A DNA stretch of 64,000 nt from Prionace glauca (taxonomy: Eukaryota > Chordata > Chondrichthyes > Carcharhiniformes > Carcharhinidae): the NCBI GenBank assembly GCA_037974335.1, contig CM075760.1:4566859-4630858 (forward strand), given 5' to 3'. The translations under genes were made by a program, and so were the position numbers. The notes under the pieces were generated by a model. It made no database searches and was not told the DNA's origin. It worked only from the letters and a program-made list of their open reading frames with translations. Positions 30,540 to 41,410 of this stretch are shown piece by piece (positions within the stretch are counted from its first letter, which is position 1; the number at the start of each line of letters is the position of its first letter).

Positions 30540-32660
30540 CTCTGAAAGAAATCCATGCTGCACCAACCTTCAGAGACTGTTCCACCATGACACCCAGGTC
30601 ACGTTGCACTTCCCCTCTTCCTAAGCTGCCATCATTCAAATAATAGTCTTCCTTCCTGTTTTTACCACCAAAGGAGACAACCTCACCTTTATCCACATTA
30701 TATTTCATTTGCCAAGTATTTGCCCACTCAGCCAGCCTGTCCAAGTCACCCTGCAGTCTCTTAGCATCCTCCTCACAGCACACATTGCCACCTAACTTAG
30801 TTTCGTCCACAGATTTTGAGATATTGCATTCAATTCCTTCATCCAAATCATCAATGTATATTGTGAATAGCTGGGGTCCCAGCAATAAGCCCTGCAGTAC
30901 CCCTACTAATGGCTGCCCGCCACTCCAAAAATGACCCATTTATTCCCACTCTCTGCTTCCTATCTGCCAACCAGTTCTCTACCCACGTCAATACATTATC
31001 TCCAGTACCATGAACTTTAATTTTGCTCAGTAATCTCTTGTGTGGGACCTTGTCAAAAGCGTTTTGAAAGCCCAGATATTTAACATGCACTGGTTCGCCC
31101 TTGTCTACTCTACAGGTCCCATCCTCAAAAAATTCCAGAAGGCTTGTCAAGCACAGTTTCCCTTTCGTGAATCCACGCTGCCTTGGACCGATCCTGTCAC
31201 TGCTTTCCAAATGCTCAGTTATTACATCCTTAGTAATTCACTCCAGCATTTTCCCCACAACAGGATAATGGTCCATAATTGCCCATTTTCTCTCTCCCTC
31301 CTTTTTTTAAAAACGTTAGCGACCCTCCAATCTATTGAAACTCTTCCAGAGTCTATAGAATGCTGGAAAATGATCACCAGTGTGTCCACTATTTCTAGGG
31401 CTACTTTCTTGAGTACTCTGGGACGCAAAGCATCAGGCCCTGGGGTTTTATTCCCAGCAATTTCCTAATTCAGATTTCTGCCAGTTCCACCGTCATGCTA
31501 GTTTTTCTGTAAGATTATTTGTGTCCTCTTTAGTGAAGAGAGATCCAAAGTATTTGATCAGCTGATCTGCCATCTCTTTGTTGCCCTTATGAATTCTAAT
31601 TATAAAGGGACCTACATTTGTCTTCATCAGTCTTTTTCTTCTCATGTATCTACAGAAGATTTTGCAGTCAGTTTTTTATGTTTTCTGCAAGCTTATTCTC
31701 ATATTCTATTTTCCCCTTCCGAAATAAATCCTTCGTCCTCCTCTGTGGATTTAAAATTTTTTTCCAGTCCTCAGGTTTTCAGTTTTTGTTGGCCAATTTA
31801 TAGGCCTCCTCGTTGGTATTAACGCTATCCCCGATTTCCCTTGTTAGCCGTTTTACTCTTCCCTGTCATACTTTTACACCAGACAGGGATGAAGTTCATC
31901 TGTGTGTTCTTTAAATGACTGCCATTGTTTATCCACTGTCAACCCCTAATGCATGTCTCAAATCATCAAAGTTAGCTTTCCGCAAGTTCAGGACCCTAGC
32001 CTCAGACTTAACTCTCCACCTTAATGAAGAATTCTACCATATTATGGTCACTCTTCCCCAAAGGATCACCACAAGCTTGCTAATTAATCCTCTCTCGTTA
32101 CACAATACCCAGGCTAGGATGGCCTACTCTCTAGTTGGTTCCTCAACAACTTGGTTGAGAAAACCACTCCTTATACATTCTAAGAAATCCTCCTCCATCG
32201 CATTGCTAACAGTCTGATGAACGCAATCAATATGCAGAGTGAAGTCACCCATGATAACTGCTGTACGCTACTGCACGCATCCCTAGTTTCCTGTTTGATG
32301 CCATCCTCAATCTCACTCCAACAGCTTGGTGGTCTGTCCACTGCTCCCACTAACTTTTTTTGACCTTTGGTGTTATGCAGCTCCACCCATTAAGATTCCA
32401 CATCGTCCGGGCTAATGCCCTTCCTTACTATTGTATTAATCTCCTTTTTAACTAGTGATGCTATGCCCCCAACCTCCTTTCCATCTATCTTTCCTGAATA
32501 TTGAATATTCCTGGATGTTGAGTTCCCATCCCTGGTCACCTCGGAGCCAGGTCTCCGTGATCCCAATTACATCATATCTGTTTAATGATTGTCTGCGCAG
32601 TTAATTCATCCACCCGATTACAAACGTTCCTCACATTGAAACACAGAGCCTTTGGGCTTG
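30540..32660 (-). mobile_element. CR1-like LINE, endonuclease to RT middle, old
   Basis: From right to left the - strand gives the endonuclease start (ALCFNVRNVCNRVDELTA), the ETWLRGDQGWELN region, a long decayed linker, the RT start, GFTKGKLCLTSLLEFFEDGT, AFDKVPHKRLLSKI and DDLDEGIECNI, ending at GVMVEQSLKV. It lacks the ORF2 C-terminus and 3' UTR. Many stops and frame changes; it is one of the oldest LINE copies here. Confidence 0.75.
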
Positions 32661-32689
32661 TTTTTTTTTTGGCAAAAGAGGAGACAGAC

Positions 32690-33600
32690 AGTCGATGGGA
32701 CTTTCCCGTGTCTGAGCAGTTCAGCTGGAATTCCATCCTTGCCGGGGGCCTTTCTGGTGCCTCAGCAATCAATGGCCTCAAGTGATGAGGGTTCCTTGTC
32801 CAACTCGACCATGACAGGAAGCTGCTACAGAGTCAGACAAAGACTGGGAGATGTCCGTCTCACAGGGGCACAGCTCACAGTCATGTTCAACCCAATGGGA
32901 CATCTGTTTACTTCCATCAGTGAGAACTTCACAATCCACAATTACAGACAATATTGGTGATGAGAGGACAAAGCGCTGTTTTGATCCCATCATACACAGC
33001 ACGCAGATAGTAATTGTGTGGAATTGTTTGACATAGGCCGATCCCATGATTATTTGCACTGTATCAGGGCGGCCTAGTGGCATAGCGGCTAGCACTGCTG
33101 CCTTGCAGTGCCAGGAACCCGGGTTCAATTCTGGCCTCGGGTCACTGCCTGTGCGGAGTTTGCACATTCTCCCTGTGTCTGCAGGGGTTTCCTCCGGGTG
33201 CTTCGGTTTCCTCCCACAGTCCAAAGATGCGCAAGTTGGCCATGCTAAATTGACCCTTGTGGTGTCAGGGGGATTAACAGGGTAAATATGTGGGATCACG
33301 GGAATAGGGCCTGGATGGGATTGTTGCCGGTGCAGACTTGATGGGCCAAATGGCTTCCTTCTGCACTGTAGGATTCTAATGATCTCCCTGCTTTTTTCTT
33401 TACATATCTGGTGTTGATTACTTCCGAGTGTTGCAGTGTTCCAGCTGTTGGCTTAACGTTGTACGTCTGGCAGGCTTTGCTTTTTGCTTCAACGGCAGAT
33501 GTCACCTCTGCTGAGTGGGTCTCAAACCGGTCTTTGTTGTGGGTCCCCAAATTACCAAACGTTGCCACTGCTGTGTGCCAGAAATGACTGAACCCAGCGA
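32690..33600 (-). mobile_element. Second-lineage non-LTR fragment (linker to RT start), split by a SINE
   Basis: The - strand reads, from the right, HNKDRFETHSAEVTSAVEAK (33393-33600), then after the SINE LTDGSKQMSHWVEHDCEL (32830-33062) and a KDGIPAELLRH equivalent (32690-32800). The order is that of the endonuclease-RT linker of RTE/L1-type LINEs. Family assignment is from memory of motifs. Confidence 0.5.
33065..33392 (+). mobile_element. HE1-type SINE, A tail
   Basis: Nearly complete: GCGGCCTAGTGGCATAGCGG head, GGTTCAATTCTGG box B, tail TTGATGGGCCAAATGGCTTC to TAGGATTCTAATGA. Confidence 0.9.
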
Positions 33601-34013
33601 CCTCCCAGTTGCATCAATATCAATGCTTTTGTTGATGAGCCTGTAAAATGTTTCACTATTAATCTGAATGTTCCTTGATAATTTATTTCCAAACTGGAGG
33701 TGTCACTGTACGTAACGTGCAAAGTCAGCAAAGATTACTCAGCACTTTCTGACAGGAGACCTCAATCAGTGGAATCAGTGTCTGATTTTGCAAACATCAA
33801 TTTACGATGAAAGTAAAAGATGATTATCTTAATGAAAGTAAGTCTCTTGTCGTGAGTTCCTGAATTATGAAGATTGATACCAGACATTGATGCTCTGAAA
33901 ATTAGTAACATCTCCAGAATATTAAACTCTAGCCAGTTATTACCATCAGCGGAAACAAATCTAACATTGTCAGACTGTTGTTCCTGGATGTAATTAATAG
34001 CAGAATCCAACCA
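33601..34013. other. ZNF4 3' flank
   Basis: Should contain the ZNF4 3' UTR at its right end (the - strand text after the stop, AGTGGTTGGATTCTGC, resembles the ZNF1 and ZNF3 3' flanks). Nothing else is recognised. Confidence 0.4.
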
Positions 34014-35294
34014 CTACAGACGCTTATGAACTCTCTGGTGTATCCGCAGATTGGCTGACCGAGTGAATCCCTTGCCACACACAGGGCAGGTGAACGGCCT
34101 CTCCCCAGTGTGAACGCGCTTGTGTACGTTGAGGTCAGATGAAGATCTGAAACTCTTTCCACAGTGAGTGCAGCTGAACGGTTTCTCCCCGGTGTGGACT
34201 CGCTGGTGTGACCAGAGGCCGGACGACTGGGCGAACCCCTTCCCGCACACGGAGCAGATGAACGACTTCTCCCCGGTGTGGATGCGCTGGTGTGAAGTGA
34301 GGTCGGAAGACTGCCTGAATTTCTTTCCACAGTGAGTGCAGCTGAATGGCCTCTCCTCGGTGTGAATCCGCTGGTGCAACATGAGGCTGGCTAACTGAGT
34401 GAAGCTCTTCCCGCACACAGAGCAGGTGAAGGGTCTCTCCCCGGTGTGAGTGCGCTGGTGCGCAGTGAGGGTGGATAACTGCCTGAAGCTCTTTCCACAG
34501 GAGGTGCAGCTGAACGGTTTCTCCTCAGTGTGAATTCTCTTGTGGACCACCAGGTTGGCCGACTGAGTGAATCCCATCCCACACTCGGAGCAGGTGAATG
34601 GTCTCTCCCCAGCGTGAACACGCTTGTGCGCACTGAGGTTGGATGAAGACCTGAACCTCTTTCCACAGGACGTGCAACTGTACGGCTCCTCCCCAGTGTG
34701 ATTCCTCTGGTGCGTTAGCAGGGCCGATAACTGAGTAAAGCCCTTCCCGCAGAGGGAGCAGGTGAATGGCCTCTCCCCAGTGTGGTCTCGCTGGTGTATT
34801 GAAAGGCCAGACGACTGAGTGAATCCTTTCCCACATATGGAGCAGATGAATGGCTTTTCCCCCGTGTGAGTGCGTTGATGTGTCGACAGAATGGAGGACT
34901 GGGTGAAACTCTTCCCGCACACAGAGCAGCTGAACGGTCTCTCCCCGGTGTGAATGCGCTGGTGGGAGGTGAGGGTGGACGACTGCCTAAACCTCTTTTC
35001 GCAGTAAGTGCAGCGATATGGTCTCTCCTCAGTGTGAATTCGCTGGTGTGACACGAGGCTCGCTGACTTAATAAAACCCTTCCCACACACAGAACAGGTG
35101 AATGGCTTCTCCCCGGTGTGGCTGCGTCGATGGATTTCCAGCAGGCATGGATAATAGAATCCTTTACCACAATCCTCGCATTTCCACGGTCTCTCTGTAA
35201 TGCTGGTCCTCGTGTGAATACGACGATGGATTTCCAGCCGGGATGGATAATTGAACCCCTTCCCACAGTCCGCACATTTCCACGGTTTCTCCAT
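34014..35294 (-). CDS. ZNF4: C2H2 zinc-finger protein, fifteen fingers
   Basis: The largest of the five: 426 residues, [14 protein letters not shown] start, fifteen complete fingers, ending HKRL. The first linker is longer than usual ([10 protein letters not shown]). From finger 7 to finger 15 two finger types alternate strictly: a CTxCGKxFRxxS type (8, 10, 12, 14) and a CSxCGxxFTQ/AQ/TR type (7, 9, 11, 13, 15), i.e. a two-finger unit of 56 residues repeated about four times. Finger 4 is also of the first type. The linker is HTEERP or HTGERP in the same alternation in part. Nuclear sequence-specific DNA binding is expected; the target is not predictable here. The exon begins at 35640 after ATTTTGCAG, and decayed fingers lie between 35340 and 35530. 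Divergent from ZNF5 over a CpG-rich stretch. Confidence 0.9.
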   Translation of the reverse strand: MEKPWKCADCGKGFNYPSRLEIHRRIHTRTSITERPWKCEDCGKGFYYPCLLEIHRRSHTGEKPFTCSVCGKGFIKSASLVSHQRIHTEERPYRCTYCEKRFRQSSTLTSHQRIHTGERPFSCSVCGKSFTQSSILSTHQRTHTGEKPFICSICGKGFTQSSGLSIHQRDHTGERPFTCSLCGKGFTQLSALLTHQRNHTGEEPYSCTSCGKRFRSSSNLSAHKRVHAGERPFTCSECGMGFTQSANLVVHKRIHTEEKPFSCTSCGKSFRQLSTLTAHQRTHTGERPFTCSVCGKSFTQLASLMLHQRIHTEERPFSCTHCGKKFRQSSDLTSHQRIHTGEKSFICSVCGKGFAQSSGLWSHQRVHTGEKPFSCTHCGKSFRSSSDLNVHKRVHTGERPFTCPVCGKGFTRSANLRIHQRVHKRL

Positions 35295-35640
35295 GGTGCC
35301 GGTGTCTCTCCAGGTTGGGCAATCAGCTGAATCCTTATCCGCACACAGAACACGTGTACGGTTTCTCCTCGCTGTATTTTCAGGCTGTGTAACTGGTTAA
35401 AGCTTTTACCGCAGTCAGTTCAATAGAACACTCTCACTTGGCTACGTTTGCAGGCCTCGGTGCTTTCCCAGTCATGCTGATGTTTGAAATCTTTTCCCAC
35501 CGACAGAACAGACAACCGTTTCTCTTCCCACATTCAAAGGTCAATAAAATTCAGATCCTGATGAATTGAATAATTCAGTTAAATCTTGATGTAACATTTG
35601 GTTGGAGATTTTTGTCAGCAAATTCTCCCCTGTGAACACC
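35295..35640 (-). other. 5' part of the ZNF4 array exon with decayed fingers
   Basis: The - strand reads remains of fingers (around 35330-35400 and 35470-35525) with stops and shifted frames, then ATTCAGGATCTGA-like text shared with ZNF3 and ZNF5, up to the acceptor. Translation therefore most likely begins at the ATG at 35294. Confidence 0.6.
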
Positions 35641-35744
35641 CTGCAAAATAAATTAAGGAAAATGATGATAAAGTCCAAGATAGAAATTCAGAATAGACAA
35701 TTTTCATTTCTCAGCAATATTTTTTCCTCTCTTGTTTCCTCAAC

Positions 35745-36505
35745 TTTTACAGATGCAGTATAGAAAGCATCCTTTCTCGTTGTATCACAGTTTGGATGGC
35801 CCCTGCTCTGACTGAGATCGCAAGAATCTATAGAGGGTTGCGAATGATGCCCAGTCCATCATGCAAACCAGCCTCCCACCCATTGACTCTACCTACACTT
35901 CCCGCTACCTTGGAAAAGCAGCCAGCATAATTAAGGATCCTACCATCCTGGACATTCTCTCTTTCACCTTCTTCCATCGGGAAAAAGATACAAAATTCTG
36001 ATACATACCTATGAAGGGGTGGGGCAGCAAGGTGGCACAGTGGTCAGCACTGCTGCCTCACAGCATCAGGGACCCGGGTTCAATCTCCGGCTTGGATCAC
36101 TGTCTGTGTGGAGTTTGCATGTTCTCCCAGTGTCTGTGTGGGTTTCCTCCGGGTGCCCCAGCATCCCCACACGTTCTGAGAGACATGCTGTTTGGTGCAT
36201 TGACCTGAACAGGTGCCGGAGTAGGAGAATTTCACAGTAACTTCATGGTAAGCCTTACTTGTGAAGAATAAATCAACTTTAACTGACTCAAGAATGGCTT
36301 CTTCCCTGCTGCGGTCAGACTTTTGAATGGACTTTACTTGCATTAAGCCGATCTTGCTCTACACCCCAGCTATGACTGCAACGCTACATTCTACACTCTT
36401 CTTTCCTTCTCTATGAACGGTATGCTTTGTCTGTATAGAGAGCAAGACACAATACTTTTCATTGTATCCCAATATATGTGACAATAATAAATTAAATCAA
36501 ATCAA
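35745..36505 (+). mobile_element. L2-clade LINE (HER1-like) 3' end, split by a SINE
   Basis: 35745-36011 encodes the ORF2 end (ACTTTTACAGATGCAG start, TSLPPIDSTYTSRYLG-like); 36285-36505 is the rest of the 3' UTR with an AATCAAATCAAATCA tail. The SINE 36012-36284 lies between. Confidence 0.85.
36012..36284 (+). mobile_element. HE1-type SINE, B tail, in an L2 copy
   Basis: Head AAGGTGGCACAGTGGTCAGC, tail with CCTTACTTGTGAAGAATAAA. Younger than the L2 copy. Confidence 0.9.
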
Positions 36506-36559
36506 ATCACACATTCTCCACCCCCCCTCCCTGGGTTGAAATCCAAACTCATCTCACCA

Positions 36560-37310
36560 TCACTTTCCTCCACTCACAGTTTTCTCCCTCTCTCTCTGTC
36601 TGGGTTCAGTTCACCAGCTCCTCTTTGCAAACTGACAATAAAACCAATGGGTCTGACTCTATCTGGAGTCTTGGATATCCGGTAATGACCGCATTTTCCA
36701 GCTTGACCTTCGACCTCAAGTTTTTCGAACCGGAAGTAGCTGATTGAGATGCAGGACCAATAGCGAGAGAGGGACCAGACTGGAGGACCGAGCGGAAGCG
36801 GCCGGTCCTCCAACCAATCAGAGTGACTGAAGGGCGGGCCCGGGAGAATCGCGCGGGGGCGGTTGAAGCTCCAACCTATCAGAGTGAAGGAGGGGCGGGG
36901 CTGGAGGACCGGGCGAGAAGCGGCTGGTCCTCCTACCCAGCAGAGTCAATGAGGGGCGGGTGCGACTGGTCCTCCAACCAATCAGAGAGAATGGGGGGCG
37001 GGGGCTGTGGAATAGCGCGGGAGCGGCTGGTCCTTCAACCAATCGGAGTCAATGAGGGGCGGGGGCAGGAGAATCGCGCGGGGGGGCGGCTGAAGCTCCA
37101 ACCTATCAGAGTGAATGAGGAGCGGGGGCGGGGAAGGGGCGGGCGGGAGAGGCTGGTCCTCCAAACCAATCGGAGTGAATGGGGGGGCGGAGCCCCGGGC
37201 AGCAACAGGAGCCGCCGCGCAGGCGTGGGTCGGGGCTGTGACAGGAGCATGCGCAGTGTCAGTGCCAGAATCGGACAGAGGAGCTGGTGCGGAATGTCTG
37301 CGGGCAGGCG
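36560..37310. promoter_or_regulatory. CpG-rich divergent promoter-like stretch between ZNF4 and ZNF5
   Basis: The most CpG-dense part of the window. An ETS-like CCGGAAGTAG stands at 36730-36739, many CCAAT and GC boxes lie in the tandem repeat 36798-37195, and an NRF1-like GCATGCGCAGTG at 37247-37258. ZNF4 leaves to the left, ZNF5 to the right. A CAG|GTGAGG donor that ends at 37508, just after a SINE, could close the ZNF5 leader exon. No transcription start can be fixed. Confidence 0.65.
36798..37195 (+). repeat. Tandem repeat of a CCAAT/GC-box promoter module, about seven units
   Basis: Unit of 61-63 bases (one unit is about 41). The CAACC/CAAACC anchor lies at 36811, 36872, 36934 (changed), 36975, 37036, 37099 and 37162. 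Most units carry GGTCCTCCAACCAATC, then a GC box, then in several a GAATCGCGCGGG part. Units 2 and 6 share a variant, TGAAGCTCCAACCTATC, and the units before them share AGAATCGCGCGGGGG, so a two-unit block was also duplicated. A partial earlier unit (GACCAATAGCGAG) is at 36754. Confidence 0.85.
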
Positions 37311-37327
37311 GGATGGCCAATCCACCA

Positions 37328-37505
37328 CAATTTAACATGGCCAATGCAGCTAACCTGCACATCTTTGGATTGTGGGAGGAAACCCACACAGAGGCGGGGA
37401 GAACGTGCAAACTCCACACAGACAGTGACCCAAGGCCGGAATTGAACCCGGACCCCTGGTGCTGTGAGGCTGCAGTGCTAACCACTGTGCCACCGTGCCG
37501 CCAGG
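37328..37505 (-). mobile_element. HE1-type SINE, tail missing
   Basis: Inverted body from ATGGCCAATGCAGCTAACCT to the head ending CACTGTGCCACCGTGCCGCC. GGCAGG stands at 37303-37308 and 37504-37509 and could be the target duplication. Confidence 0.8.
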
Positions 37506-37663
37506 CAGGTGAGGAATATTCCCCGGACGGGTGGGGAAGGCACTCGCTGCAGGACTCGTAAGATTTATTTGCAATGCATATTGGCTTTTAGACTTGAATT
37601 AAAAAAAAACCCAGGTTTTGCCCAAGCGGAGGTCGGCCAACATCTTGACTGCATGCTGATTTA

Positions 37664-38275
37664 ATTTGATTTATTATTGTCACATGGACCGGGATACAGT
37701 GAGCAGTATTGTTTCTTGTGTGCTGTACAGACAAAGCATACCATTCATAAGAGTGCATGGGGGAGAAGGATTTGATTTGATTTATTATTGTCACATGTAC
37801 TGCGATACAGTGAGAAGTATTGTTTCCTGTGTGCTACACAGACAAAGCATACTATTCACGGAGTACATCGGAGAGATGGAAAGGGGAAGGATGCAGAATA
37901 TAGTGTTGCAGTTATTGATAGGGTGAAGACAAAGATCAGCTTAATATATGATAGGACCATGCAAAAGTCTGATGGCAGCAGGGAAGAAGCTGTTCTTGAG
38001 TCGGTTGATACATGTTTTTAGACTTTTGTATTTTTTTTCCCCAATGGAAGAAGGTGGAAAGGAATATGTCCAGGGTGCGTGGGGTCCTTGATAATGCTGA
38101 CTGCCTTCCCAAGGCAGTGGGAAATGTAGACAGAGTCTATGGATGGGAGGCTGGTTTGTGTGATAGACTGGCTACTTTCACAACCCTTTGTAGTTTCTTG
38201 TGGATTTGGTCAGAGCAGGAGCCATATTCTGATGTATCCAGAAAGGATGCTTTCTATGGTGCGTCTGTCATAAGG
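37664..38275 (-). mobile_element. L2-clade LINE (HER1-like) 3' ends, two in tandem
   Basis: A short 3' end (37664-37770) is followed by a longer one (37771-38275) in the same orientation, both starting with the ATTTGATTTATTATTGTCAC terminus. The longer one reaches into the ORF2 C-terminus. Confidence 0.8.
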
Positions 38276-38379
38276 AAATGTTGAATTTCTGGGTACTATG
38301 TCTTAAAAAGACAAACTGTGTTGGCCTTGGAGGAAGTGCAGATTTATCTCAGTGATATAAAAACCAAAATCCTTAAAAA

Positions 38380-38596
<217 letters not shown>

Positions 38597-38757
38597 CAAC
38601 AGTGGTGGAATTTTGTGACTCAACTGTGTTCATTGGAACAATCAAGTCAGCCTCATTTTTTCCTTTACAAATTCGCCCTCACTTTGCTTCTGTCTCTCGT
38701 ACCATGGAGGTCAGAGTATGGTGTAGGTCCTGACTGAGTGGCAGGTCACCTTCCCTG

Positions 38758-39055
38758 TAGAATCATAGAATCCTACAGTGCAGAAAGAGGCCATTTGGCC
38801 CATTGAATCTACACCAACCACAATCCCGCCCAGGCCCCCTCCCCATACAACCTCATGCATTTACCCTAGCTAGTCCCCCAGACACTAAGAGGCAATTTAG
38901 CATTGCCAGTCTAGCTAACCCGCACATCCGGAGGAAACCAGAACATCCAAAGGAAACCCATGAAGACATGGGGAGAACATGCAAACTCAACACAGACAGT
39001 GACCCAAGCCGGGAATCGAACCCGGGTCCCTGGCTCTGTGAGGCCGCAGCGACAT
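38758..39055 (-). mobile_element. HE1-type SINE, A tail
   Basis: Inverted tail ATAGAATCCTACAGTGCAGA; the head is cut in GTGAGGCCGCAGCGAC and a fragment of the second SINE family (39051-39110) follows. Both lie in the presumed ZNF5 intron. Confidence 0.85.
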
Positions 39056-39171
39056 TAGGAAGGGCATTAGTGAACCAGTTGTGTTTTTTATGACAATCCT
39101 GCACCGTTGCTGATAGCTTTCTCTTATTTTAAATTCATTTTACAGGATATTTGGGCGTAGAGGATTTGAAG

Positions 39172-40401
39172 ATGGGAAGCTCAGATCAAACATCAAATCA
39201 AGTCTTGACAGAGATGTTCAATTCATCAGGACCTGACGATCATTGGCCTTTGAACATTGGAAGAGAAAGCACCATTCACAGCGAGGAGAAACCGTACATG
39301 TGTTTCGGGTGTGGGCGAGGCTTCCGCCAATCGTCTGACCTGTTGAAACACAAGTGCAGCCAAACTGGGCAGAAACCATGGAAATGTGGGGAATGCGGGA
39401 AAGGATTCAGTTACCCATCCGTGCTGGAAATTCATCGACGCAATCACACTGGGGAGAGGCCATTCACCTGTCCTGACTGTGGGAAGGGATTCACTAGTTC
39501 ATCTACCTTACTGACACACCAGCGAGTTCACACTGAGGTGAAGCCATTCATCTGCACCGAGTGTGGGAAGGGATTCACCCGGTCAACCTTCTTGCTGAAA
39601 CACCAGCAACTTCACACTGGGGAGAGACCTTTTAAATGCCCAGACTGTGAGAAGTGCTATAGAAGCTCGTGGGACCTGAGGCGTCATCAACTTGTCCACA
39701 CCGATGAGAGACCGTTCAGGTGCTCTCACTGTGCATCGACGTTCAGGCGACTAACCGAGCTCACCGTACACCAGCGGATTCACACCGGGGAGAGGCCGTA
39801 CACCTGCTCCGAGTGCGGGAAGGGGTTCACTCAGTCCTCCCACCTGCTGACCCACCATTTGTTTCACACCGGGGAGAGGCCCTTCACCTGCTCCGAGTGC
39901 GGGAAGGGATTCACTTGTTCGTCGCACCTGCAGACGCACCAGAAAGCTCACACCGGGGAGAGGCCGTTCACCTGCTCCGTGTGCGGGAAGGGGTTCACCC
40001 AGTCGTCCACCCTGCTGAAACACCAGCGAGTCCACACCGGGGAGAGGCCGTTCACCTGCTCCGAGTGCGGGAAGGGGTTCACGCAGTCATCCAACCTGCT
40101 GACTCACCAGCGGGTTCACACCGGGGAGAGGCCCTTCACCTGCTCCCAGTGCGGGAAGGGATTCACTCAGTCTGCCAACTTGCTGAGACACCAGTGTGTT
40201 CACACCGGGCAGAGGCTATTCACCTGCCCTGTGTGTGGGAAGGGCTTCAATCAGCTATCCAACTTGCTGACACACCAGCAAGTTCACACTGGGGAGAGGC
40301 CGTTCACTTGTTCTATGTGGGAGGAGATTTATTCCGTCATCCTCCCTGGTGAGACAACTGGAAGTTCACAAGTAACTCCAGTGGTGGAATTTTGTGACTG
40401 A
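39172..40401 (+). CDS. ZNF5: C2H2 zinc-finger protein, twelve fingers plus a frameshifted thirteenth
   Basis: From the ATG at 39172 ([10 protein letters not shown]) 409 residues. The exon starts at 39146 after TTTTACAG and its frame is open from the first base, so an upstream exon could add residues. A 41-residue leader precedes the fingers. Finger 1 has lost its last His (HKCSQ), fingers 2-12 are complete. Fingers 5 and 6 ([20 protein letters not shown]) match fingers 6 and 7 of ZNF1. The thirteenth finger stops being one after FTCSM: two bases appear to be missing near 40317-40320, so the end reads [10 protein letters not shown] ... VEFCD instead of a finger closing in HK. The remnant at 38495-38596 and the matching 3' UTR show what the end was. 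DNA binding by the other fingers may well remain. Divergent from ZNF4. Confidence 0.88.
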   Translation: MGSSDQTSNQVLTEMFNSSGPDDHWPLNIGRESTIHSEEKPYMCFGCGRGFRQSSDLLKHKCSQTGQKPWKCGECGKGFSYPSVLEIHRRNHTGERPFTCPDCGKGFTSSSTLLTHQRVHTEVKPFICTECGKGFTRSTFLLKHQQLHTGERPFKCPDCEKCYRSSWDLRRHQLVHTDERPFRCSHCASTFRRLTELTVHQRIHTGERPYTCSECGKGFTQSSHLLTHHLFHTGERPFTCSECGKGFTCSSHLQTHQKAHTGERPFTCSVCGKGFTQSSTLLKHQRVHTGERPFTCSECGKGFTQSSNLLTHQRVHTGERPFTCSQCGKGFTQSANLLRHQCVHTGQRLFTCPVCGKGFNQLSNLLTHQQVHTGERPFTCSMWEEIYSVILPGETTGSSQVTPVVEFCD

Positions 40402-40439
40402 ACTATGTTCACAGAGATCAGTTTCTGCTGATGCGATCG

Positions 40440-40808
40440 CCTAGAAACCTATAAAATTCTAACAGGACTAGACAGGGTAGATGCAAGAAGGATGTTCCTG
40501 ACGGCTGTGGTTTCCAGAACCAGGAATCACAGATTGAGGATACAGGGTAGGCTGTTTGGGGCAGAGATGAGGGGAAAAAAAAATCACCCAAAGTGTGGGT
40601 CAGCCTATGGAATTCACTACCATGAGAAGTAGTTGAGGCCAAAATATTGAAAGTTTTCATGAGGTAGTTAGATATAGCTCTTGAGCCGAAGGGGATCAAA
40701 GGATACGGGGGAAGGCGGGATCAGACTATTGAGTTGGATGATCACCCATGGTCGTGATGAATGGAGGAGCAGGCCGACCTACTCCTATTTTCTATGTTTC
40801 TATGTTAA
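40440..40808 (+). mobile_element. CR1-like LINE 3' end, diverged
   Basis: YKILTGLDRVDARRMFL and SRTRNHRLRIQGRLFGAEMR are encoded, then the 3' UTR to TATTTTCTATGTTTCTATG. It begins directly after the ZNF5 3' UTR. Confidence 0.75.
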
Positions 40809-40865
40809 ATTAGAAAGGGCTTTTGGACATATTGAATTCAGCGGATGTCCTTCTTTCTCTTTGAA

Positions 40866-41290
40866 TGATATTTGATTCTGGGTTTTTTTTGCCCGTGTCC
40901 ACTGGGTCGAGCGAAACTTATTTATTCATTTCGTTTTGTTCTTGTTATTCCAATGCGTTTTTCCAGGATTGTGGTGATGAACTGTTACCGACACCTGGAA
41001 TTTCCCAGATTCTGTGTCCAGCCTGTTCAGAGACACATTTCGCTCAACAGGACACCCACATCCGGGCAACTGCTGCCTCTGTGTATTTTCAGTATTATTG
41101 ATAATTTGCAACATACAATCCATGCCAGACATGGAAGCCGAGAGATACAGCAGCATTATCAATGGGAATCTCCAGCCAAAACGTTCAACATTTCAGAGTG
41201 AATCTGTTTGCAGGCGATTATTGGGTTCTCTTCACAAATGGTTTCTGGCTGTGGGAGAACGATTTCAGTATTAGCGAATAACGAGCCCTG
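40866..41290 (+). other. Possible decayed zinc-finger exon start
   Basis: A pyrimidine-rich run and TTTTTCCAG at 40960-40968 look like an acceptor, and near 41240-41270 the text TGGCTGTGGGAGAACGATTTCAG resembles in short part the decayed first finger of ZNF3 (TGTGGGAAACGATTTCA). Too diverged to be sure. Confidence 0.25.
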
Positions 41291-41402
41291 CCGTCGTAGC
41301 TCATCACCTTCTGTTCATTAGGGCAGATCCCACAATAACCAGTTTTGATGGGAATGTTTTAGATTTCAATTTGACTTTCTCTCTGTTTGCCACGCCCAGC
41401 TC

Positions 41403-41410
41403 TGACATCA
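41403..41410 (+). promoter_or_regulatory. CRE-like element upstream of the V segment
   Basis: TGACATCA, 190 bases before the leader ATG. T-cell receptor V promoters of other vertebrates are known to carry a conserved element of this kind. CCAAT-type sites (CCAATTGG) are at 41459 and 41492. Confidence 0.45.

Noticed and set aside
36823-37561. Long open frames (up to 170 codons) across the CpG-rich stretch between ZNF4 and ZNF5
   Set aside because: GC-rich tandem repeats lack stops by composition. The repeats of GRLVLQ-type text follow the promoter units, so they are not evidence of a protein.
38853-39104. Recurring peptide strings such as [14 protein letters not shown] and [17 protein letters not shown]
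   Set aside because: These are translations of the HE1-type SINE head and body, on either strand, and recur at each SINE copy.
39151-39171. ZNF5 start at 39151 and ZNF1 start at 7670
   Set aside because: Both are TTG. The nearest in-frame ATGs are at 39172 and 7664.
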